Source: Hetaerina americana (lineage: Eukaryota; Arthropoda; Insecta; Odonata; Calopterygidae). From it: a DNA stretch of 64,000 bases. Position numbers and translations under genes: made by a program. The notes below the pieces were generated by a model that saw nothing but the letters and a program-made list of their open reading frames with translations, was not told where the DNA came from and did not search any database. Numbering within the stretch: position 1 is the first letter of the stretch; each line of letters starts with the position of its first letter. Shown here piece by piece: positions 47,641-60,984 of this stretch. The stretch is from assembly GCA_022747635.1 (NCBI GenBank), contig JAKTNV010000009.1:29117622-29181621 (forward strand), given 5' to 3'.

Positions 47641-48305
47641 ACGAGACCAAAATAGGGTGTATTTAAAAATATTTATGCGCATTCCTCCTTGCTGTTTCAT
47701 GTTAAACAATATTTAATGTGGCATAGTTGGCATCGCTATTCTTGTGTGGTAATGGTGTAGTTTTAATCCAAAATAGTGGACAAAACAGAGGGGTGCACAA
47801 CAAAAGTGTATAGCCAATCGGGCTTTTTGTCAACAGTAACTTATGTTGTAAATGCTTTGAATGAATGGATCTAAAAAAGAAGTCCAAAGAAATATGCCAA
47901 CAGATCCCGAACTAAAAGAGTCCTTCGGTTAATGCGGAATAACGTGGCTTATCGATATACTGTATTAAATACTTGCTCAGAGTACTTGCCCATTTGAAAT
48001 TCGTATTTTCTGCATTATTTTTTTCATTAAATCATGCAAGACCCTAAAGATAAATCTTGATGCCATAAATGCGAATGTAATGAAACAGGATCATTTTCAG
48101 CTAGCGGGGATATTTAACCTTTTGTCAGTTCCACACTGCTTATGTTGATTAATTTTTGAATAATGTTTATCAGAGGAATCGATAAATTATATCCGTGGAC
48201 TATAATGATTACACAAAATGGAAGCTTTGCGCGCATCCATGTTTTAGGATTTAATTTACTTTGTGCATTAGAATCTCGATATAATGCCGTGATTGCTTAG
48301 TATTA
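47641..48305. other. AT-rich non-coding stretch
   Basis: Nothing recognisable. Confidence 0.6.
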
Positions 48306-48345
48306 AGAGTGCCATCTACATCTACATAATTCCCTGCAAGCCGGG
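48306..48345 (-). mobile_element. 3' tip of the CR1/Jockey-like retrotransposon
   Basis: CATCTACATCTACATAATTC followed by CCTGCAAGCCGGGTA matches the terminal part of the copy at 63598-63640. Only about 40 bases are preserved. Confidence 0.55.
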
Positions 48346-48348
48346 TAT

Positions 48349-48440
48349 CATGTATACATGCATATGTATACATATTTACATACATATGTATACATACTTA
48401 CATACATATGTATACATACTTACTACATATGCACATGTAG
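48349..48440. repeat. TACATATG/TATACATAC microsatellite
   Basis: Imperfect tandem units of ACATACATATGTATACATACTT.. type, starting right at the retrotransposon tip. Confidence 0.85.
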
Positions 48441-48729
48441 TAAGAGTGTCCATTAAATTACGCCCCTGCTACCAGTATATAACAGGAAAATGTAACAGAA
48501 TAGCGATCAACGGTGGCCTTAAAGCGTGTAAGCAGAGATTATTTTGAAATATTGCGGCAATATCCCTAAATTAATGAGCAATTGGTGCGACACTACTAAC
48601 ATCATCAAATCTCATTTTATACTGATGACAAAAACCAGAACCACATACATTAATAGAAAGTATTTAAATGATTAAATTGCCTTTACTCGTAGTAGTAGTA
48701 GATATAGGGAAGGCGACCGACAGCTGAGG

Positions 48730-48995
48730 GGATGGATGGGAAGAGAGGAAGGATGGAGAGAAATCCCGCGTCGGAGTCAGCCTACTCTTATCGAAAGTTA
48801 CCAAGGGGTCCGCAGCTTAACGTCCCATCCGATGGACGGCGTAATCACCTACCCCTCGCTATTAATTGCCCTCCATAAAGTACCTCAAGTTGGGATCGGG
48901 ATACCTCTGGAATATCTGCCCTCTCCAGAATTCGAACCCTCTGGGTGTGAAGCCAGTACGCTATCCACCATCCTGATCCAACTTTTCTCTTATAA
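48730..48995 (-). mobile_element. tRNA-derived SINE copy
   Basis: Minus strand: an A-box-like TGGTGGATAGCG, then a B-box-like GGGTTCGAATTCTGG (complement near 48926-48942), then a body including the complement of GGTCCGCAGCTTAACGTCCC. It belongs to a different family from the copies near 14.0 and 21.4 kb. Confidence 0.6.
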
Positions 48996-49640
48996 TTGTA
49001 GTTAAAAAAACGACGCTTTGCCTCTACAATCTTGTTTTACAAAATATTCAATCAAGAAATACTTGCATGAGGGTAGAGATTTTTTAATAAACTTTTATTT
49101 AATGATTCTTGTTTATTTCGTAATTTTCTTGCCAAAAAGAATGCGTTGTTATCCTATGTAACTTAATGTCTTGCCATGAGTCATAAGGACCCTGCAGGTC
49201 ACATCTTGCAGTCAATCAATACCGGAGTTTTTATAAATGTAAGATATAAATTGAACTTGCAAAAATCGTAATCAAGAATTTGACGGCATTCGCCAAAGTG
49301 TTTATCACATCGATTGTGTTATTTATTATAATTCAGCGAGCATCAGCTGATAAATGGCTCTGTTGTAACTCTTCTGCCAATGCGTTATATTAAATTCAGC
49401 TTTCGGGGTGCGGAATAATGACTATTCTTTTGAGGTAATTTTTATGCATTTTTCCTTATCGGATTTGGCAGCTCTAATTCGCTAAATTCATTTATTTCTT
49501 ACGATCCAATGTCGTTAATTTTTCCAAGTTAAAAACAGAACTCAATTATGAAATATTTTCTTTCCAACAGCATGAACGAAGAAAGGGTGTACTTGGCGCC
49601 TCTCTTTCTGATAATAAAAGAGGGAAACCATCACTCGTTA
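48996..49640. other. AT-rich non-coding stretch
   Basis: Nothing recognisable. Confidence 0.6.
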
Positions 49641-50500
49641 GCACTCAAAGGTTGGTAAGAGTGTCGGAGGTGGAAAGGAAGGAGGTGTGTGGAAAAGAGG
49701 AAGAGGGAGAGTGAAAAGAATTGAAAAGAGAGTTGTAGTAGTAGAAATGGGGAGAGAATCCAGAGGCACGGGATGGGGGCTGTGGAAAGAGGCTTCGGGG
49801 GGCTTTCTTATCCGTCCTTTCCTCGTCCTACGCCTTCCCTCCCCTTTCCCTTTCTCCCACCTCCATTCCGCGCCCCTCCTCCACCGTCACCTCCTCCTGC
49901 TCTCGCCCCTTCCCCCATTTCCCCCTTTTCTCCCCTCCCCCTTTCCTTTTTTTATTTTTTACCCTTTCTGAACTTGAATGCGCCCGTGACGTCACCCATT
50001 ATCTCAACCAATGGGAGAGTGGCCGGGAGGTGGGGGGTAGGTGGTGCGCGGCATTGTTGCGTTGCCGGGTGGAGCCACATGCGAGCGACGTGATTGGCGG
50101 AGGGGAATCATCCCCCTAGGGAGGGGGGGAATATGGGTGGGCAGAGGAGGGAGAGTAGGGTGGCGGCGGTGGGGGTAGTTGTATCGTGCCCTGGGAGTCA
50201 AGGGGGTGGGCCTGCGTAAGGTGGGTGTGGAGGTGAGGTGGGGGAAGGAAGCGAGGGGAAAAGGAGGGAGAAAGGCTGTAGGTATGTATATATGCCTTTT
50301 ATACCGACTTACCCCCTCCTCCTCCTCACTTGATGCACTCGATTCCCTCACACCCATTTTACTTCAGAGTCACTCTGCCCTCATCTCTTCTCCTCTCCCC
50401 CCCCCCCTCAGAACTTATGAAAACGTTCTTATCAAACACTCCCCCAACTCAAAAACCACACTTGTCTCTAATGTGGCGCACGAGGAACTTAAATTTTGAC
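49641..50500. other. GC-rich island with strong strand asymmetry
   Basis: Purine-rich, then pyrimidine-rich (49800-49960), then G-rich (50010-50280), then C-rich (50300-50410) on the plus strand. TGACGTCA (CRE-like) occurs near 49988 and CCAAT near 50010. It may be a promoter region; no exon was identified. Confidence 0.35.
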
Positions 50501-50719
50501 TTTTCGATGTCCTAACTCCATTATTCCTATTTCGTCGGGTTTCTTCAGATTTAACTCGTATTATTTATGACAAGCGATTCTACCTTGGGTCTAGTTCTCT
50601 ATTCTTAGTCCGTCTTAAAGCTTTCCCTATGATTTCAACACGAAATCTTATCAGTAAAACTAAATGGAGATATTTTCGAAAAAACTAATGAATGCAATAA
50701 ATGACCTAAATTTTGGTTC

Positions 50720-50900
50720 GGCAGGATGGTGAGTCTTTCCAGTCTCGGCTGTGGTTTTTCAGAAAGAACTAGTGCCCGAAATATCAACACCCTGTTTGGG
50801 TGAAGCTGAGCGTACTGTGAGGCGACATACGGAATCGAATCTGGATCCTCTCATCAGTCGCCGAATGTGCCACGCACCCAACTATCACGCCCCTTAGAAA
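50720..50900 (-). mobile_element. tRNA-like SINE remnant
   Basis: Minus strand: a TGATAGTTGGGTG A-box-like string and a B-box-like AGATTCGATTCCG (complement near 50829-50845), with a short body. Confidence 0.45.
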
Positions 50901-51004
50901 AACCATATACCCGCCTGAGCAATGATTTATTCCGCCTTTCTTACTTGTCTTGAAGTTGAGAAAGAACTCCGTAGGCACTTAAAGAATCAAAAAGTTAATA
51001 ATTT

Positions 51005-51007
<3 letters not shown>

Positions 51008-51070
<63 letters not shown>
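51008..51070. repeat. (TA)n microsatellite
   Basis: About 62 bases of pure TA. Confidence 0.95.
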
Positions 51071-51071
<1 letters not shown>

Positions 51072-53924
51072 TGTAAACAGCAACTTTTTTCACTGTTGGT
51101 TACTTCTAAACATAAGAATTGCAGTTGTTTATTGTTTTTTTAATTTGTTTTTTATCCCTATATTGAAAAATACTACCAAATGCACGTCAATTAGAGAAAC
51201 ATGGAATTTAATTTCATAATGAAAAATATTTTGAGGTTAATTTTTTATTATCATTTCCTCAAAAATCGATATGTAATGGGAAAAGATATACTCCCCCGGT
51301 GAATTAAAACTGTTTTCTAGCTCCAGGAATAGATATCTTGTAGAAAACTTATTGCGACTCATTTAGCAGTCGTGTAGGAGATAGTACAGGCATGCATATT
51401 CTGAAGTCAACGAATGTTCCCCTTTGCGAAAATATGAGTATAAAAAACAATTTTGCCAGCGTAAATAAGTGAGAATGCGCCCATGCCTTGCTATGAGATG
51501 GCGGAGAAGAAATTAAGATGTTGGATGTGCAAGAGGGCTTCTTCTTTTGAAAACGGTGTGCATGATGTCATTCCTATATTAGCTAGGTTATATTTGTGAT
51601 TTTGATGGATGCTTGCCAACGCAAAGCTATTAAAATACTCGTATGCCTCGATTGGAAATGGGCTGCTAGAAAGTCAATGGGAGCTTCAATTGTGACTTTG
51701 AGGTCTTGGCACGAAGGATAGAGATATCATAAGAAAGCGGCATTTGAGCATTTTAAGAGCTGAAAGAATATTTGATGAATGATCATGTACAGAATTTATT
51801 AAGAAACGTAAAATAATTTCCATAAAAACATGCGCAAAATCAGCAGTGGATGTGTACGCTTTAATTTGGCTTTCCCTTGCATTTGGTAGGAAGGAGATTA
51901 TATGTTAGAGGAGAAATATCACTATATTTTTTGTGTATGCTAACATGAAATGGAATACATCAAAGTATGCATATATAACATTTCGGGAACAATAGATTTT
52001 ATTTAGTGATCTATACAATTACCGCGAAAAATAAAGAGAGAAGAGTATTCTTTAAAAATGCATAATGACTTAATCAAATGATGAATAAGTCCAAATGAAA
52101 ATTTTACTGAAACATTGTCCAATAATCATGCTATCCTATTTTTATGAATATACTGCCGTAGGTTTTTTCTCAACTATTGCATATCGCTTTTATTATATGA
52201 GTACGATTTACAATATTTTTCGAGCGTTTTTAACATATTTAAATGGCTATTAAAATGAATTTTACTTAACATGAGCAATGCATCAAAATTGATGGCTGGG
52301 GTAGTACACGTCTCAACCAGAGTATAATGAAAATACAGGTGGGAAATCCACCTTAATTTGATTCATAAACTACTATGTATTTCCAGAACTTTTAATTACG
52401 CACGAAAGTCTACATATGAAATGGATGCGCTGTAAGTAATTCAGATTTATAGACTAAGTACGTAATAGAAGCTTGTAGGGACAATGTGTGAAAAGGCCCT
52501 ATGATTACGAACTTATGATCAGCGATAGAAAATATATTTTTGTGTATTTGGCTTCCATTTCTCGAGCAACAACTGGTGCTTACGAGTAGAACGTAGTGTT
52601 TCCTTGCGCCGATCCTTCTTTGTACGCGTTGGTGTCTTTTAAATCTTTCTAGTTCTCACGTATGTAAACGATCGGAAGTGCGGTACAGTGCACCGATGTG
52701 TAAGTCTCATATGAATACTTTCATGACAAGTTATTCCCCATCTGCCTCCTCATTTCTTTTTATACCTTTTATGAATTATATTCTCTTAACTCCATGCCAC
52801 CATTGGTATTTTACCTCGTGTGGGAAAGTTAAGGGTGAACCCTATCATATCAATGAAGGACATTTAACATGTGTTTCCGTTCATCTTTCTGGAAAGAAAA
52901 ATGGAAAACCGCTTTGCTGTGAACAAGAAGTGCCCCTCGTGTTAGTGAAATAAATGATTGGGATGAAATGGAAATAGACTGGCGAACTATTTTCCCGCAA
53001 ATTCTTCGATGCCATTACCAAAATCGTCCAGCTATATTCCAGGGACCAATTCCATGACAATAACACCAAAACACACAAGCACACACAAACAATCAAACAC
53101 ACGAATTTACGTAAAGCAAACGACGTATTCCTCAGTGCTTGGAGTCTTTATATTTTAATTGAAAGTGATTAGCATTCCAACTAGGTGGGACTAAATTGAA
53201 TTGAAATATGTTGCCTGATAAAGGCTGGCATTTGTTATTAATACCGCGTTAATAGTCACACACATATATAAGTAGTTACGAAAGTTGACTGGATGTATGC
53301 AGCTTCAAAAATGTTTAAGAAGTGACGGAAACACTTCATCAACAAAGAGAGAAAAGCGCAAGGTAAGGTAAATGACGCAAGAAATTGAAGTGGCTCGGAA
53401 AGAATATTGGTAAAGTGAATGCAATTTATAATGGGGAGGCATTAATCAACTATCGATAAAAATAAGAAAGCAAAGGTACAGTCGAAGGTTTGACAATAAA
53501 ATATTTGAGATTTCAATAATAAACTCGAGGGTTCAACATATCTTTCGGTTCGCCCTCCAAAAAATGTTCATTCCCGTAATAACGTGAAAAGATGGGCTGA
53601 GCATTACGACACCCTACTCCTGACTGTTAGGCAATAAACGTTAATGGATATGTAGCACTCTGCCTTGCAAAGGGCTCTAACCAATAAGGGGTAGGCCTAC
53701 GCAATAGTCGTTAGAAACAACTTTTTCTCTCATCACGTAAGTTCCTATTTTAAAAAGTATCGAGGGTAAAAGGACTAAGACTTCAACGTGACCTTCACAT
53801 ATAAAATATAGCTCTCCTCATTGTGTTTTCTCTAAAAATAAAATAAACGTACTTTATAATTTTCATTCCTTGTCATTCTTTTGACGGTCGAGAATTCCAT
53901 CTTTTTTAACCAACATGCACTTAA
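51071..53924. other. AT-rich non-coding stretch
   Basis: No gene supported. The 91-codon frame at 52678-52953 has no recognisable motif. Confidence 0.55.
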
Positions 53925-54110
53925 ATGTCCACAAGCCGCCTAAAGAGAGAGTAGCGTGGGGTTGATAGGGCGCCAGTCGTACAAGCATAACGATTCGTTC
54001 ATACCTGCATTTGAATATATACTAGTTCATATACAAAATCACTTGTACATTTAGAAACATGCATGCCTATAGACATCATGCAAATAATTGGCTAAATCTT
54101 ACAATGTTTG
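53925..54110 (-). mobile_element. 3' UTR of a degraded CR1/Jockey-like retrotransposon
   Basis: CCACAAGCCGCC...GTAGCGTGGGGTTGATAGGGCGCCAGTCGTA parallels the CCGCAAGCCGC...GTGTGGCGGGGGGTGTCAGGGCACCACCCGTA block at 63630-63690. It lies 3' of the reverse-transcriptase remnant on the minus strand, in the expected order. Confidence 0.6.
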
Positions 54111-54317
54111 TGTTTAAGTAAATATATTCGGGAGCTTGGGTTCGATTTTCTTATTATTTCGCATCGTGCGAGGGCAGAAAGAATGCTTGAATTTGTCGGT
54201 GGTGGTGTCATTCTCTCTTACTTTAACTCCGTGGTCCAATGCACTAATATAATTTATTGCCACAATATTCTGTCGGTACCCTGTACCTTTCTGAAAGTAC
54301 ACGTTCTCCTTGCCCTC

Positions 54318-54806
54318 TTCGGGAAACCAGGAGCTCCCAACCTGCGTCCATGTTACGCTTACTCTCTTCTCGTAGCAATTTTCAACAGATCCAGCGAATT
54401 TTCTCTGAATATTTACCGATTCCTGAATTAACGTTTTCTCTCATGGATCCAAAATTCTCGCCGCACATTCCAGATGTGTTCTAGATGAAGTAATTCCCCT
54501 TTCTTACCTATGCATTATATTTCCTACAACCCGTCAGATGAAACCTTGCTTCTTCGAGGCTGATCCACAAATTCTTCTGATGTATGTGCCCTATTAAAGG
54601 CTTGTTGTCAGTGTAACACCCAGGTATTCGAGCTGTTTAGAGATATTTAATTAGGTTACATCTATTTTGTAATTTACGTCTTGTTCCTCCTTCATTTCAT
54701 ACCAAAACTTCAGTGCTGTACATTATCTGTTATTTAATTCTAACCGTAATCCGTTACGCCATTCTGATATCTGGTCAAGCTCGCTAGAGAATAGTCTACA
54801 ATCTGC
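54318..54806 (-). pseudogene. CR1/Jockey-like reverse transcriptase C-terminal remnant
   Basis: Conceptual minus-strand translation across stops and frameshifts gives, in order, LDQISEWRNGLRLELNN, LEYLGVTLTTSL (near 54632-54600), IRRICGSASKKQGFI, then LECAARILDP, RTLIQESVNIQRKFAGSVENC and YEKRVSVT. These follow the conserved order of the thumb and C-terminal part of non-LTR reverse transcriptases. The catalytic YADD block is not present. It is an old, inactive copy. Confidence 0.75.
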
Positions 54807-56099
54807 TAGTGTTCTTTTTTATCTAATCATTATTGAGATCATTACTTTATCATTTAATATCACCTCAACTCTCAGCAGTCATATCCTACGTGGGCCAGAG
54901 TTACAAGGTCGGATTCATACAGCCAGCTCGAAGGATGATTTTTACATGCGAGGGTAGATTCACCTTATAACATAGGAGTGCGATGTGTGGAATAATCATA
55001 TGCATGGTTTAAGGAGTCAACTCCTTTAATTGTTACGCTGACGAAATCTTGACACCATTTGAATCGCACATCTTTGGTTTATCTGAGAGGTCTCCGCTGA
55101 TCTACCGCCGTACACGCATCCGTATGATTTGCAGTTAAACCGGCAAAATGTTCAATCTGCATAAGGCAGGATCGATAGGCTCTCATGAAAAGAAACGCCG
55201 TGTTCTTATTTAAGCCCTTCAGAAATACGGAACCCGTGGGACACGGTTGGAAAACCTTTTCGCCAAATATCCTGGATGAGTTTTTAACTCCAATTTTTAA
55301 TTAGCCTGTTTCATTTGCTGGATGTAGAAATTGGAAAGGAAAAATTATTTGATGCTAATTTCTACGATTCTCATTTTCACTGAATCATCCATATTTCTTT
55401 ATCATGTCCAAAGTAGAAAATCTACTATATCCTCATGTGTCACATCGTTCCTTTAGATTCCATCTTTGTATTACTACATTTCTACATTTTATTTCCGGTG
55501 AAGTGTAAATAACTTTCGCTTTCGCTCTGATACCTTTTTTTACGTCAAGCAGACCCAATTGGAATCTTTCTGAGAACGCAACTTTGTATTAATATCAAGT
55601 CTTCCGAAAAGATTAGGAGAAATTAAAAAAAAAATTAGATTTGATATTTCGATGTTTTTATTATTCGTTGGCCCACTTCAAAGGATCGCAAAGCGACATG
55701 CGTAAAGATATTGTAAATCATATGATCTGGAGTGTAAGCGAGTGAGCACTTTAATCTGTGATGTATTAATTTAAAGGATGATTATTTACGGAACAAAACA
55801 CATCGTATCACGCGTTACTTGTTGTGGCCTAATCTTTTCATAATGATAAAAAATTCTGCTGAGTAAAATTTCACAGAGCTTCTTATTTCTGCTGCCCTTC
55901 CGCGAACCTACCTGATAATTCCGAATTCCGAGGCATAACCATTTCTGCCTTAAAAATGAAAGTATTATGTAATTTTTAAGTATACATTACCATCCTGTCC
56001 TTATGAACAAACTAGAGTGATTCTTGAATTGCCTTTTAATATAAGGAACGCTGGATAGGGATTTGGTGCACACGGATATTGTGTATTTAAGTGACCTCC
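54807..56099. other. AT-rich non-coding stretch
   Basis: Nothing recognisable. Confidence 0.55.
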
Positions 56100-56720
56100 A
56101 TTTAAGATAAACCGTGTCGCGTCCCCGATTTTGTGCGACAAAATCTTTTTGAGGATGGATAATTCTTCTCCGGAATCGAATTTCTGCCAGTAATGTCCCA
56201 TTTGGGTGAGGGGTGGATAGAGATTGGGTGAGGGCAAGAGTATAAATAGAGACGACGGGGTAATAGGGCGTGTCGTTGATCACCAGCACGATTTCCACGT
56301 CCCATTGAGACCCCAGGAGCACGAAAGGCATTGCCATGGCTTGCGTATTTGTGTGCGTACGCGCGAGTGGGTTCGTGTGTGTGTGTGTTGGATGGAAGGG
56401 TGCCCTACTCAATCTCGTACACCCTCTCTCTCTCGCACACTCACTCATTCTCGCACATTTGGTGCGAACACCAACCTGTTGCCCGTGGACCCTTTTTATG
56501 GCTCGTCGTTGGTCTGGAAGGGATAGTAGCTGAGCCGCCTGGAGTAGTGCCGCGATACCTCCTGCCCCCTCACAGCATCGGTGCCCCTTAATGGTGTCCG
56601 TGCGCGTTTAGGGGTGCGAGGGGGGTGAGAGAGAACATATGTGGGAGGGGGAATGGGGGTTGACGTTTTCGATACACGGGACGTCCGCTTGAATTCTCCC
56701 CGGCGGCGTTCGCTTCCCGC
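56100..56720. other. GC-richer island
   Basis: CpG-containing sequence with a CT-rich centre (GTGTGTGTGT near 56375, CTCTCTCTCT near 56427). Open frames are on both strands, with no recognisable product. Confidence 0.35.
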
Positions 56721-57146
56721 ACCCATTCTGCTGTAAAATGTTTAGGTCAAGGATATTGGTACCATGAGCTGACCGCAATAGAGCCGAAGTATCAACAAGT
56801 GGACATTATATCTATGTACTTCGATGTTTTTTTAAACTTTATTTGTTGATAACTAAAGGATGGCAATGATTAAGATAAGCTTGGTCATATTGTCCTACAT
56901 ATGCCATGTTGGTGATCTACCCTTCTCGAAACGAGTTGCGTTAACTTGTGAAATTTTACTGTGTGTGGGGATTTAATGGGATCTCCGCTGATTCATTCGC
57001 ACTTTCATCCACATGATAAGTAGATGCAATCGGATTTTTCGGCTTGTGAAGGAACGTGGGTTGCTCTACTCTATTTAATGTAAATTCCCTCAATCCCTGA
57101 TACCTTCTCCGTTTAACGTCTTTCTTAATTTGTCCTATGTACATGT

Positions 57147-57148
<2 letters not shown>

Positions 57149-57205
<57 letters not shown>
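57149..57205. repeat. (TA)n microsatellite
   Basis: About 55 bases of pure TA. Confidence 0.95.
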
Positions 57206-57211
<6 letters not shown>

Positions 57212-60200
57212 ATAAACATCAGTGGGCTAAAACCAAGTATCGGCAGAAATCATGTTTGAGTATTGAAAAAATATAGATAATGTCAGATAGACGAAATATT
57301 TTTTTGAGATATAGTATGCACTATTTAAGGCATGAATTCACCTAACTGGATAATACAATGCATTTTAATTTTATAATAATTAATAAGTATTTTATTTTAT
57401 CTGGGTAAGATTTTACGCTGGTGTCCATTCCTCTCCGACTCAGTTGAAGCACCAAATTGAACACTTACGCTTGCTATTAATTTATTTGTTAATGAGATAT
57501 TAATAATTTGCACAGCCTCTATAAACATCGTGAATCATAATGATAGAATGATTACCTTTGCTTTTAGATTGATGGATTATTCAAAGTTCCTTTTTTTAAC
57601 GTAGAAAAATTTTAAAATATCTTTTCCATTCGAGAAAAAAATATATTGTCGTATAATAATTTTGGCTCGATAGGATACCAGGATAATGACATAAACACCA
57701 TTCACATGTAGATTCACACGCTGCACCAATTTGCCGCAGTGCCCTCCTCATTGATACCAATTTACTTCAATCCTGAATTTAATTCCATCCTGCCATGTTT
57801 TGGAAAGAGTTTAGCAAGAAACTAAATGGAAATACGACGTTTTGGATGGTTTCTTTCACTTAATAACCTTCCAATCGATTTTAATCGCACAGATCTTTGC
57901 GTGGAATCGCCCATTCCCGGAAAAAGTAGTGCTATCATTTCTTCCTCCCCCGCCGCCGCTTCTCCAGCTGCCGAGCCAATTTGACCTTTCGTCACACTCG
58001 AATGGACGCATCTGATTGGCCGAACTTCCTCCCCCACGTTCCACACCTCCGTCCTACCCGAAGGCCACCGTCTCCTCTTTCCCTGCCTCCTCATCCCTCC
58101 CCCCACCCTCAGCCAGTCTTCTCCCAGCACGTCCCGAAACTCCTGTTCTGGAACGGCCATCTTATCCCAACACGAGTCCATTCTTTCGTCTTGGTAAAAC
58201 TTCATGCGAAAAGAGATGAAAAATACGATTCGATTCAGGGATTGGCTTACATTGTGACCCCGGAGTTTTTCATGTATCTGACTACAACACAATCCGATTC
58301 TCCACGAGTTCAACATTCATTACGGCTAAGCTAGACTCTTAGAGCAGACAGACACCGTCAGTGTCCAATTCCTAAGAAGGGATTTTATAATTTCTTCCAA
58401 AATTTTGGATCAAACTAAGAAGACTTTCATTATTTTACAATTGCCCTCGCAATTTGCCCTTCACTCTTAACTGGACTATCTACAGGAACTAACGGGGGAA
58501 ACATGTTAGAAGAAATTGCTGAGCTGTATTAAAGAAACTTGGCTTCATCTAACAGTTGGCGGAATGACAATATAGTGAACATGTAACGGATATGTGCTAT
58601 AATACCTTTGGTTAGGCCTCACCTTGAACGTGCGTCTAGCATTTGCTACCCTGCTTTCAAGGAATTGAATTCGGAGTGATCAGGATACGGTGCAGTTTCA
58701 CGAAAAACCGCCAAGAGTGTGCAGATTGCGTCATGCGACAAGTGGATATCGTCGGAAGGAAATCACTGGAATCACGAAGATAAACTAAGCAGTTAATTGC
58801 CCCCTCATTTCAACAAACATCTGCTGTAATTTGTCCATGAGAAATGTCGACAGACATCTCTCGTCAATGGAAGATTAGGTACTGCCTGGGTATTATCACG
58901 ATTGGTAACGTCGAGGCTGACATGTCAACAAAAAAGACGATATAAATAGAATGTTACTATCGGTACATTAACTTTCTGTTAATGAATACATCTCGGCTTC
59001 CAATTAGCGAGAGCTCTGAGTATGCGGTACAGAAATTGGGGCTCAAGGTATACCACCGTCTTCCTCATCGAATTCCATCTTTCCTTCCCATTAATGTTTT
59101 CTAGCTCCACCCCCTCTACTCGCCTTATCTCGCTCAAAATATCTTCAAGAAATAGCGGAGAGTCCCCTGCCTCTCCCATTCCGTCGTCCCAACACTCCAG
59201 ACGATGTCATTTGCATAATCCCTTTCGGGCTATGTGACGTTTATGAAAAAGACGTCTAGCGAACATTGTGGACGCTTTATTTTTGGATTGAGGTATTTTT
59301 TTGCAGTCGCCGTAACGCAAACCCGGCTTCCCAGGAAAAATCCACGATCTCGGCAAGGCTTGCGATTTATCGATGATTCTCCTGGACTTTCATTTCCGAG
59401 TTACGCATTCTGATACTCGGGCGGTCAACACGGAGTACTGATCTCAAGTCCATGAGACGGGCCATAAAAAAGTTTGGCTTTTTTTCGCCCGCAGGATGAG
59501 GTGGTTTTAAAATTTCTATTCAATCCTCGAATTTAGGTGCATTCCAGAAGGGATAAGCTCTAGAGATGTAAAAAAAAACTTACTAGAATTTTTTTTTCAA
59601 AATTCGATGGTATACCAAATACGAATGGAAGGTTTTACTTTTATCTGCGGCGTCCTCGTTGGTATTTCCTTTGTTTGGCGTGGATATGCTTAGAATGCAT
59701 TAAAGTAACTCACTTCACAACTCATGCCCAAACGGTTTCAAAATGTTTCAGCGTTGCTGAAGGTAATATTTATTGTGCGCATATCGTCCAAATAAGGACG
59801 CTATTTTATTTCGTAAATTTGGTTTTTATGAAAATGTTTCGTACGTGGTCTTCCGAAATGCTCCTCGGGTGTGGTTAGTGCCGTGATGTAATCCATATCT
59901 CTTCAACTTTACGTCAAATTGGTATTTCAACTTCCAATTTTAACTTTTCCGTCACGATGAAAAATCTTCGGTATATAAGTCTCACTTAAACATCATTCTG
60001 TTGATGGGAGATGGGAAATCGCTTGGAGGGAAAATCATACGAGAAAGAAAAACACTTCATCATCACACTTTGTATAAACTTATTATATGATATATGTACT
60101 CAGGGAAAAAGTTCATTGATTCTATTTTTAATTCCTAAACCAACTTCAATTCATTGATATTATATATTGTACACGGGAAAGCGAATCCCTATCCTTATTT

Positions 60201-60982
60201 AGTTCAGCCATATGAATAAATCGCTCTTCAATTTCGGAATTCGATTGTCGGGTTTCTCACGCTGGCAATAACTGTTGACCAGAAGTTAGCCCACTGGTTT
60301 CCAAAATTCTAAAATAGTTATAATTTATCTCCAATGTTATGTATCTATTAAATCCCATGCCATGCCTGCTTTTACCGCAAGGAAACTTCCAATCTTATCA
60401 GAACAACGTTTAAGGAAATGAGCCGGCCTATTTTGAAATTTTTCAAGATTACCCGAAAGCAGCCTTACGTGACATTGACATTATTCTAACAGTAGTACAT
60501 GAAGTGAAACCCACATTTTTTTTTTAAATTAAACCTACATGGAAGCATAGCTGTATGCCAATTCCTGTGAAATATACTCAGATAAATTCCTTCATGCTAG
60601 TCAATGGCATGCACTCCATACAATATTTGTATGAAATTGAAAACTTGCATGTAATATATCTTCGGAAAAATCAACTCGAGTCACTAATTCATTGAATTTT
60701 ATTTTTCATTGACCTCATCATTTAAACACAACCATATTTTTGGACATGATCTGTTTTTCAATAAATACCTGTGTAAATTGCTCTATCATTCAACGCATTC
60801 AAAGTTCACTGTTATCGACAATTATGAGTCAACATATGTGTAAGAATGGGTGGCCAGAGAGTTTTGATTACTTACCGGAGGGTCTTGGCTCAATTCTTGG
60901 TGACACTTTTGGGCTACCTGAGTTTCACTCAGGATTAGTGATTTTTTTAGGAAACAAATCTTTCTTGGAAGTCCTTGCAAAA
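57206..60982. other. Non-coding stretch with one small GC-rich patch
   Basis: AT-rich except for a C-rich patch at about 57920-58180. No gene supported. Confidence 0.5.
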
Positions 60983-60984
60983 TA